A stretch of 64,000 nt of DNA. Origin: Ampelocalamus luodianensis. Taxonomy: Eukaryota > Streptophyta > Magnoliopsida > Poales > Poaceae. The stretch lies in contig CM070628.1 in NCBI GenBank assembly GCA_036346255.1, positions 3,797,840 through 3,861,839 on the forward strand. The letters run 5' to 3'. The translations under genes and the position numbers were made by a program. Each line of letters opens with the position of its first letter. The stretch's first letter is position 1. This document shows, in pieces, positions 55,734-64,000 of the stretch. The notes beneath the pieces were generated by a model. The model had not been told where the DNA came from and made no database searches. It worked only from the letters and a program-made list of their open reading frames with translations.

Positions 55734-58700
55734 ATGCATCAAATGTCGCTGCCACCATCGACAACATTGAACAGCTTACGGGGAGTAATTTTCCCACCTG
55801 GAAGGAAAGGATCCATGTTGTCCTTGGGGTTTTAGATCTCGATTATGCTTTAAGGGTGCCAGCTCTCATTCCCTCCTCCGAGGGTGAAGAAAACTATGAT
55901 GACAAAAAGAAAGTTTATGAAACTAATGCTGAGAAATGGGAGCGGTCCAACCGTCTATCACTTATGATTATGAAGACCTCCATTTCAGTCGGGATCAGGG
56001 GAGCAATCCCCGATTCCGAAAATGCTAAAGAGTATCGACTTGATGAGGAGAAATTTAAAGGCTCCACAAAGGTTTATGCAAGACACTAATCCAGAGGCTC
56101 TTGACAACTAAGTATGATGGATCCAGCAGTATTAGAGAACACATAATGATGATGACTGACATGGCCGGAAAACTTAAGGGGATGGACATGGAGATTTCTG
56201 ATGGTTTCCTAGTCCATTTCATCATGACTTCTCTTCCTTCTGAATATACAGCTTTTAAGATCAATTATAATACTCAGAAAGAAAAGTGGAACATGAGCGA
56301 TTTAATTGCCATGTGTGTTCAGGAGGAGGAAAGAATAAGGACGGAAAAGAGGGATCTTGCACTTCAAGTTGGTGGCTCCAACAAAAGGAAGTTCCAAGGG
56401 GACTTCAAATCTAAGAAGAAGCTGGCGTTTTCCCCCAATGCAGATAAGTCGGGGCCTAAAGTGCACAATGCACCCAAGCCTCATGTGGCTCCTGCTGGAG
56501 CACCTAAAGGGGGTGAGTGTCATTTCTGCAAACAGCCAGGGCACTTTCAGAAAGACTGTGTCGGATTCCTAAAGTGGCTCGTAAAGAAGGGTAATGATAC
56601 AATAACTTTTGTTGATGAAACACTTTATGCTAATTTTTCCATTAATTCCTAGTGGATTGACTCAGGTGCAACTGTGCACGTTACTAATTCTTTACAGGAA
56701 TTCCTTACCGCGAGAACCCTAAGAAAGGGGGAGCGAAGCCTTAGAGTCACGGAAGGAAAGGAAGCCGAAGTGGATTCAATAGGATCAATTACATTAGTTT
56801 TAGACAACGGCTTCTCGCTTCGTCTCAATAATGTAGTTTATGTTCCTTCTATTAGGAGGAATTTGATTTCAGTTTCTTTGTTGGACGATGAAGGTTTTAA
56901 GTGTATTTTTGGTGATAATAAATGTATTATTACGTTTGATTCTAATGATATTGGTCTTGCTTTTAGACGAGACAAACTCTATATGCTTTCCTTAATGAAT
57001 CTCCCTGTATCCTTGAATGTGTGTGATGTTAAGGGTAAAAGAATAATGAGACTTCTTGAAATTGTGACACCTTGTCGTTTAGGCCACATTTGAAGGGGAG
57101 AATGGAGCGTCTCATTAAGGAAGAGATTCTCCACCCATTAGATTTCTCGACTCGGACCACTTTGCATTGATTGCATTAAAGGAAAATATGTGAAACAAAT
57201 AAAGAAGGGAGCTACTCATGAGATAGGACTTTTAGAATTAATTCATACGATATTTGTGGTCCTTTTCCGTGACATCGGTGGATGGTTTTGATTCTTTATA
57301 ACATTCATCGATGATTTCTCCGTTATGGTTATATCTTTCCCATTAAAGACCGATCCGAGTCACTTGATAAATTTAAGATATTTAAGGTGAAGTTGAAAAT
57401 CAGCACAACTTAAGAATTAAAGTGGTAAGATCGGACCGTGGGGAGAATATTATGGAAGACATGCCTCTTATGGACAAATTCTGGCCCTTTCGCTAAGTTT
57501 CTTCAAGAAAATGGCATTGTTGCTCAAGATTCTATGCCGGTGAACCTCGTGAGAATGGAGTAGGTGAGAGACGAACTGTACACTTATGGATATGGTGCAG
57601 AGCATGCTCACCAATCTAGTTTACCCATTATTTTGTGGATGGAAGCACTAAAAACAGCTGCACATATTCTTAATCGGGTTCCCAGTAAATCAGTACCTAA
57701 GACACCTTATGAATTATGGACTGGGAGAAAACCGAGTATGAAATATTTACGAGTGTGGGGTTGTCGTGCTGAAGCTAAGATATTTAATCCACATATTGGG
57801 AAATTAGACCCTAAAACAATAAGTTGTCTTTTTATTGGATATCCTGAAAGATCCAAAGGGTATCATTTTTACTGTCCTGATAGGACAACTAAGTTTGTAG
57901 AAACAAGGCACGCTATGTTCTTAGAAAATAATGAGGAGCTGGAGCCTAGGAAAATAGATCTTGAGGAGAAGCGGGTTTACGTTCCTTCACCGCTCATCCC
58001 GAGACCTTTATTTCGTGCCTCGGTGGTGCACCTCCGAGAGAAAATACCGTTGTTGCACCCACCGTTGAGGTCTCTCAAATTCCTAATGTTGCACCTAATG
58101 ATGAGCCTCGGCAATCTCCTGTAATAGCTAATGAACCTATTAGAAGATCACGTGGGAGAGAAGATCTGCCATCCCAAATGATTATGTTGTATATATGAAT
58201 GAGGATATTAATGATATAGGGAAGGTAGATGATCCCACCTCTTATAAGGAGGCCATGATAAGTGAATATTCTCCTAAGTGGCTTGATGCCATGAAGGATG
58301 AACTAAAGTCTATGAGCACTAATGATGTATGGGACTTAGTAGAAATTCTGACTGAGTCAAGCGATGAAGGTGTAAATGGGTCTACAAAACCAAGCATGAC
58401 TCTAAGGGAAATATCGAAAGGTTCAAAGCAAGGCTCGTAGCAAAAGGCTTCTCACAAAGAGAGGAGATTGACTATAATGACACCTTTTCTCCTGTCTCAA
58501 CTAAAGATTTATTCAGAATAGTTATGACACTTGTAGCTCATTATGATTTAGAGCTGCATCAGATGGATGTTAAAACGGCATTTCTTAATGGCGACTTGCA
58601 AGAAAATGTTTACATGGCTCAACCGGAAGGTTTTGTCGTGGAAGGCAAGGAGCATATGGGATGTCGACTTAAGAAATCAATTTATGGTTTGAAACAAGCA

Positions 58701-59797
58701 TCGAGGTAGTGGTATCTCAAATTCGATAAGATTATAAGGAATCTTGGTTTTAAGGAAAATGAAGTTGATAATTGCATATATGTTAAGTTTAAGGGGAGTA
58801 AATTCATCATCTTAGTGCTTTATGTGGATGATATCTTATTGGCCAGCAGTGATAAGGATATGCTGTTTGAGACCAAGAGATTTCTTTCATCTAATTTTGA
58901 TATGAAGGATCTTGGTGATGCCTCTTACGTTCTTGGCATTGAGATTCACCGAGATAGGTCCAAAGGAATATTAGGTTTATCTCGAAGGCATACGTTGACA
59001 TCTTAATCAAGAAATACAATATGCATAAGTGCTCGCTCGCTTCGCTCCTATTGTTAAGGGCGATAAGTTTGGGACATTTCAATGTCCAAGGAACCAATAT
59101 GAAACTCGATCGATAAAGTCGGTTCCTTATGCTTGGTTGTCGGAAGCATTATGTATGCTCAAGTATGTACACATACGATTTAGCTTTTGTAACCGGGATG
59201 CTTGGTAGATATCAGTCAAATCCAGGACCGGACCACTGGAAGGCCGTTAAGAAAGTCTTGCGCTATATGCAAGCTACTAAGCACTTCATGCTCACATATA
59301 AGAATTCTGATAACCTTGAAGTTGTTGGTTATTCAGATTCAGATTTTGCGGGATGTGTTGATACTAAGAAATCCACGTCAAGTTATATCTTCACACTCGC
59401 TCAGGGAGCTATCTCGTGGAAAAGCTCCAAACAGACCCTTACGGCATCTTCAACGATGCAAGCTGAGTTTGTGGCATGTTATGAGGCCACCGGGCAGGCT
59501 GTATGGTTTAAGAATTTTATCCCGGGACTTAGAGTGGTAGACAATATCTTGAAACCACTCACCTTATACTGCGATAACGAACCCACAGTCTTTTATGCAA
59601 GTAAAAACAAGTCAAGTGGTGCTGCCAAACACATTGACATTAAGTATCGTGTTGTGAAAGATAGAATCCAGGATCAAACCATCAGTATCAAGCATATTAG
59701 TACTAAGTCAATGATTGCGGATCCGCTTACTAAAGGCTTACCACCCAATATTTTTTGTGATCATGTTGCCGGCATGGGTTTATTGGAAAGCCTCTGA
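55734..59797 (+). pseudogene. Copia 3 gag-pol, disrupted
   Basis: Gag begins near NASNVAATIDNIEQLTG and FPTWKERIHVVLG (55734), shifts frame near 56080, and ends with the zinc knuckle CHFCKQPGHFQKDC (56518-56559). A TAG (56650-56652) separates gag from the protease motif WIDSGATVHVTN. The integrase region (57120-57720) is broken by several shifts; PYELWTGRKPSMKYLRVWG marks its end. RT appears in pieces: MDVKTAFLNGDL near 58565 and YVDDILLASS near 58820. RNase H is open for 222 codons (59129-59797), with YSDSDFAGCVDTKKSTS and HIDIKYR. Not functional. Confidence 0.88.
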
Positions 59798-59986
59798 TTC
59801 TGGACAAAAGGACCTTAAAGAAAACCGACTCCCATTAAGTATAATGTGTATCCATTTTAAGATGAGATAGTACACTATAGGTACTGAGGTTGTATGACAC
59901 TTCATTGGTCATGCGACGCATTATCTTGGTGTGCTATTTTATTGAGAATGAGCTTATGATGTTAGCCTTACGATCAAAGGGGAGAA

Positions 59987-60425
59987 TGTTGGGATTGATC
60001 TCGGCTAACGGTAATCCGAGTTTCTAGGGAGACCACATCTCCACTCGCGTTTTGATCGGAGACGCTATCCAACCCTGTTTCGGTTTCGGTCCCGTTCACT
60101 AGCGCTACAAAAAACTAATGAGGGGGCTCAGCAGGCTTTGAGCTAGTGGTTGTTCTTGGCTAAACCAAAACCCCAACAGACCCGATCTTGTTCCAGCGCC
60201 AAGGTGAGCGAAGACTTGATCCTCGGCGTCACCGTGACCACCGCCGGCCTCCTCTACGACCACCTCTACGGCACCTTCATCAACCCCAACTCATCTACTA
60301 CTCCTAATGGCATCTTCATCTTCGGGTAAGCCCTAACGCTTCCGCATCTAAAGTTTATGTAAGTGTTCATGTTTTGAGCTAGGGTTATTGTCCAGATCAT
60401 GTTTAGCCTAAGTATTACGCACACA
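59987..60425 (+). repeat. 3' LTR of Copia 3
   Basis: 439 bp, partner of 54081-54519. It is preceded by the purine tract AAAGGGGAGAA (59976-59986). Confidence 0.93.
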
Positions 60426-60430
60426 CCAAG

Positions 60431-63176
60431 GATTCTTTTACCCCTCTTAGTCTTGCCTTTGGTCCACAAGAGCCGCTGGAATCGCGTTTCTTCCTTGCCT
60501 TCAGCCAGAACCCCTCTTCTCGTCGTTCGTCACCCTCCTCCTCGGTTTTGGTAAGCTCCCCTTACCCAGTAGCTTCTTGTGCGCGTGGGGCTTTGCCGTG
60601 TTCTTCACCAAACCTTAGAAACTGTTGTTGCCTGTAGCGTCGCCGCCGCTCCTTACCACCGCGCCGCCACTACCGACCACTGTGGACCTCGCCACTGGCA
60701 CCATCAGGTGCACAAAGGTAGAAAAAATTTCATTTTGGGCCTTGGCAGCCACCGTCGTGGTCATCCTCGTCGGTGACGAGCACAAGCCGAAAGCACCAGA
60801 GCTTCCTCTGTTTGTCCGAAACTCAGACAAGCACTGTAGCGCCTTTATTTACCGAATCTCAGTTGATTAGGGCTAATCTGTGTTTAACGGCTATGTTGAA
60901 TGCTGCTTGTTGCACTACCAAGTGGACCCGAGGGGTTTAATGAAGTTCTTTAATGCTACTGTGCACTGATGACTCTAATGACAGTGGGCCCGAAGCATTT
61001 AAATGCACAGTTAAAGCCCTGGTGGAGCAGTGCACGGTGCATGCGGACTTGGTCCATGCGCTGTTCCATGCACCGAGTCACTGCGCAACGGATCCCACAT
61101 GTCAGAGAGAGTTTCTATCTCACCCTTTTTCTTTTCTAGATTTAATTCAAAAAGTAAACTTCGAAGAACTTGTTCTCCCTCGTTTTATCTCCAAATTAAA
61201 TGAAATTTGTTTCTAAAAATTTCTAAATTCAAGATCTTTCTAATGGTAGTAGCTTTGTTCAATTTGGAGTTCATTTATTATCATTTGCATTTATTTATTT
61301 GCTTGCTTGTTTGTTCTTTTTCCGACGCGATCGTCCGAATAGAGTTCAAAAAAGCAAGAGAACCCCAGTTTGATCAAGCTCAAGACTTTCAAGACTCTCT
61401 TGCCTTTGACCCAGGTGACTCAATACTTGATCATATTGAACCGACATTTTATGAAAATTATATTCTTTTAAATTATCAAATTGCATGCTTAATTCTTATG
61501 CAAATGTATGTCAAATCTCTAAGGTAGTTACATACCTACTTGATAATTAATTAATTATTATGTCATCCTTTGATAATTGAATCCCTTAATCCTTGTCACC
61601 CTAGTAATTATGTGGTAACCTTACTAGTTATGGATTATACTTAAGCAACATGCTAGTCTTGCTTAAGTGCCAGGGCATTAAATGCCCTAATCATCATCTT
61701 TTAATCATGAAAGTAGTTTTGGGCAGTCAATGGAGGTAAATGATTGGAATATTTGAGTAAACTTAGTTTTATACTTCTCAAAACCCTAATAACTTGCTGT
61801 TACCATATCTAAACGGATGGTATGATGGTGGATGTTGACGTAGCACGAGAATTAGTGGTATGTGGTATCAACCGCCTAGATGGTTTTAAGGACTTAATCC
61901 TGTGATGACCTCCGAGTGTAAAATAGTACTACCATAAGTCTATAATGGTGTCGACTTGGCTAAATAATCTGTATCCACCAGTGCGAGTTGCACTATTGGA
62001 GTGACCCACGAGTCGTGTTGCTGGCGTAAGCCATCGTGAACATTGGTCAGGATGCTAGCGTAAGCCGCCGTGTGGCTCAAGAGGGGGTCTAGGCGTGGTT
62101 GACGTAGGTGTGTGAGCGTAACTACCCTCAGGTAAAACCTTAACGGGTGCAACTAACACTGAGGGATGCATTGTAAAAGCCTCGTGGTGATCTCTCATTG
62201 ATTCACATGTCTAAGGAAATGTGTGTACATATCAAGATTATTATCACTTGTGGGTAAAGTGTACATTCTCTACAGAGTATAAACTATTCGAACAGTCATG
62301 CCCATAGTCAAGGGCGGGCATGGGAACTTTCAAGAGTTAGTTCTATTTTATAAAAAAAATATTGTGGGTGGGATGAAAACTCGTCGGGCTGATGTAGCTT
62401 TGACTTGGATTTTTCCTGGGTGGACATACCCTAGTGTTGTTAATAGGTGGATGTAACCCTAACCAAAATTAAGCATCAGGTGGAGGTAACCTGCACCGTT
62501 ATAAAATATTACACAATATCTCTTTAATAAAATGTGATTTAGTTTAAATGCTAAGTTATAGGAAGTTCTATCTATGGTAATTGAAATTATTGCTTTAGTA
62601 AATAAAAAACCCGAGCCATCCTTGTTAAGCTTTGCATATATTACTATTGTATTCTGTGTGTTGGCTCGAGCATGGTTGTTTGTGCTCACTCTCGCTCTCC
62701 CCCAAAACCCTTCAGAGCTCGTGGATCAAGGACATTATGCTTACTATGAGGATCCAGAGGGCGATGGTCAAGAAGATTGAGAAGAATAGTTTAGTCCTTA
62801 GTTGTTCTAGTCTCGCCCTAGTCTCGCTGACTCAGTCAGGCTAGTGTATACCAATATTGTCTGAGTCTTTGGATAATATCGGTCGTACACAGGCTACCCT
62901 AGTCACTTGCCTATGGCAAGATGTGCCTCTCCCCTCTTTTGCTTTCGCTACCGCTTTCGCAGTTTATGTAATGTATTCATTTGGCCTGATTGGCCCTACT
63001 GTAAAACTCGACCCTATACAGTCTACTTAACTCTGATGTGTTGTAATAAATGAATGGTTTGGTTTACGTCATGTATGAAATGATTCAGTGATGTATCTGT
63101 GAGCACTATCTACTGATCCAGAAAATAGTGCGATGGTTTCATAGAGGATTCTGGATTGTAAAATCCGGGTCCGACA
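60431..63176 (+). repeat. Gypsy 5' LTR, distal part
   Basis: Continuation of the LTR that starts at 53437. ORFs of 60-110 codons here show no domain. Its blocks align with 1-1996 through the end of the LTR. Confidence 0.78.
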
Positions 63177-63180
63177 AAGT

Positions 63181-63192
63181 TGGTATCAGAGC
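63181..63192 (+). other. Primer binding site of the split Gypsy element
   Basis: TGGTATCAGAGC four bases after the LTR end CCGACA; initiator tRNA-Met complement. Confidence 0.92.
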
Positions 63193-63383
63193 ATACGACT
63201 GTAGAAGCCTTAGTTAGATTGGTTGAGCCTAAGAACTTGAGTCTTATTTTTAAAAAGTAAGAAAAGCTTTGGCCAAAATATAGTGTTCTTATTGCTCTTA
63301 CTCATCACTCCTAATTCTTCGCTCATCTACACTTTCTTTATGATTTTACTCGGTTTCCGACTCTTTCTCTTCAAAATTGTAGA

Positions 63384-63840
63384 TGGCCGGTTCTTCTTCC
63401 GATGCCCCGTGGGACTTTTTCTCTCACGGTGAGGATTTCGGAGAGTTTGTGGACATTCTCTGCCAACTCATGCAGTACCTGGGATACCGCCACTAGCCCA
63501 TCTTTAGGGGTCGAAAGACTCGGATAGTCGATCGAGAGTCTTGGACGATGGAGGTTTACCTCTATGCCAGGGAAGGAGAGTTCGCCGCCCACACCTTCAC
63601 GGCCGAGCACCCTAGGAGCCATTCTGCAGACGTTGTCCAGGACGCAGCACGCTTTGCCTTCACCCGCTTGTGATGGATGCACGAGGACCTTCTGTTAAGA
63701 TCGCCCTTCTGCTTCTACCCGTCTCTCTAGGAGGGAGAGCACTACCTAGAGATCTTTAACATCAGGGTGGACGACCCCGTGCCTGTCCCACCAGGTGCAG
63801 CTCACTCAGGCCATGACCTACATGTATACTTTGCCGAGAG
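63384..63840 (+). pseudogene. Upstream ORF of the split Gypsy element, broken
   Basis: ATG at 63384 opens MAGSSSDAPWDFFSHGEDFG and runs to a TAG after about 36 codons. The same frame continues IVDRESWTMEVYLYAREGEF and DVVQDAARFAFTRL before a TGA near 63671. Position (between primer site and gag) and the 'alternating W..V.L / A..QDAARRA' pattern resemble the intact 253-codon ORF at 15677-16438. The function of this ORF class is unknown to me. Confidence 0.45.
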
Positions 63841-63852
63841 TGCTATAGGTAG

Positions 63853-64000
63853 GGGTGTAAACATAGCAGATAGTTCTCGTTGGTCTGAATGAATTCGGAT
63901 TATATTCAGAGCGTGAAACCATATATCTAGAATTTTTCTTGGATTTTGGAGCCGGATAGTTTGTCTCAAATATGGGATCGGATTCGGAAGAGAGGTATTC
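63853..64000 (+). mobile_element. Possible hAT-type element end, cut by the window edge
   Basis: The sequence TAGGGGTGTAAAC begins near 63853 inside Gypsy coding-like DNA. It is followed by AT-rich sequence with 'ttcggat' and 'gaatt' phrases. TAGGGGTG-type ends are typical of plant hAT elements. Only one end is in view. Confidence 0.35.

Larger units (their letters stand above)
54081..60425 (+). mobile_element. Copia LTR retrotransposon 3, nested in the Gypsy LTR
   Basis: 6345 bp. LTRs are 54081-54519 and 59987-60425, starting TGTTGGGATTGATC and ending ACGCACACA, with about nine substitutions between them. The target duplication CCAAG (54076-54080, 60426-60430) is exact. The primer site is at 54522-54533 and the polypurine tract at 59976-59986. 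Gag-pol order is Copia. The coding region has many small frame breaks. Confidence 0.95.
53437..64000 (+). mobile_element. Gypsy retrotransposon with 3.4-kb LTR, split by Copia 3, cut by the window end
   Basis: The 5' LTR starts TGTAACAACCCG at 53437, continues to 54080, is interrupted by Copia 3, and resumes at 60431 to end in CCGACA at 63176. Without the insert it is about 3.39 kb. The primer site is at 63181-63192. It shares LTR blocks with 1-1996 and 45188-46690, so three copies of this LTR family occur in the window. Internal coding starts at 63384 and runs out of the window. Confidence 0.8.

Overview
The window is nuclear DNA of a grass (Poaceae). It holds one intact, intron-rich GW2/DA2-type RING ligase gene. 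The rest is dominated by nested LTR retrotransposons and a CACTA element with plant-type ends. I cannot name the species. No organellar, rRNA or tRNA genes were seen.

Layout. 1-1996 is the 3' part of a long Gypsy LTR. 3330-7496 is the GW2-like E3 ubiquitin ligase gene (8 exons, 415 aa), the only gene here that looks functional. 7830-19613 is a complete minus-strand chromodomain Gypsy element (TSD ATTTT) that begins 333 bp after the ligase stop codon. 19762-45187 is one minus-strand glutamate receptor-like (GLR) pseudogene. It is spread over 25 kb by four insertions, each with an exact target-site duplication: a Copia element (20241-25400, TTAAT), a decayed Copia element (25967-31024, GTGGT), an 11.5-kb CACTA element (31974-43467, TCT) and a solo LTR (43716-45082, GTGTG). 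Across three of these junctions, removing the insert and one TSD copy rejoins the receptor reading frame or domain order. The fourth insert lies in an intron.

The CACTA element carries a TNP1-like gene with a ULP1-type protease end (minus strand) and a TNP2 transposase remnant (plus strand). These diverge from a central promoter that is packed with the same CACAGACGGTT motif found at the termini. It also carries a nearly complete captured F-box gene, a roughly 0.5-kb inverted repeat and a short unknown transcription unit.

From 45188 a truncated Gypsy LTR breaks the GLR gene. 46690-53436 is intergenic: GC-rich unclassified DNA, a LINE-like 3' end, a Stowaway-like MITE and a 1.4-kb inverted-repeat element. 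From 53437 to the window edge is a Gypsy element whose 3.4-kb 5' LTR is split by a third Copia element (54081-60425, TSD CCAAG).

The genes do not form a pathway. The biology is one conserved growth regulator next to a locus converted into layered transposons.
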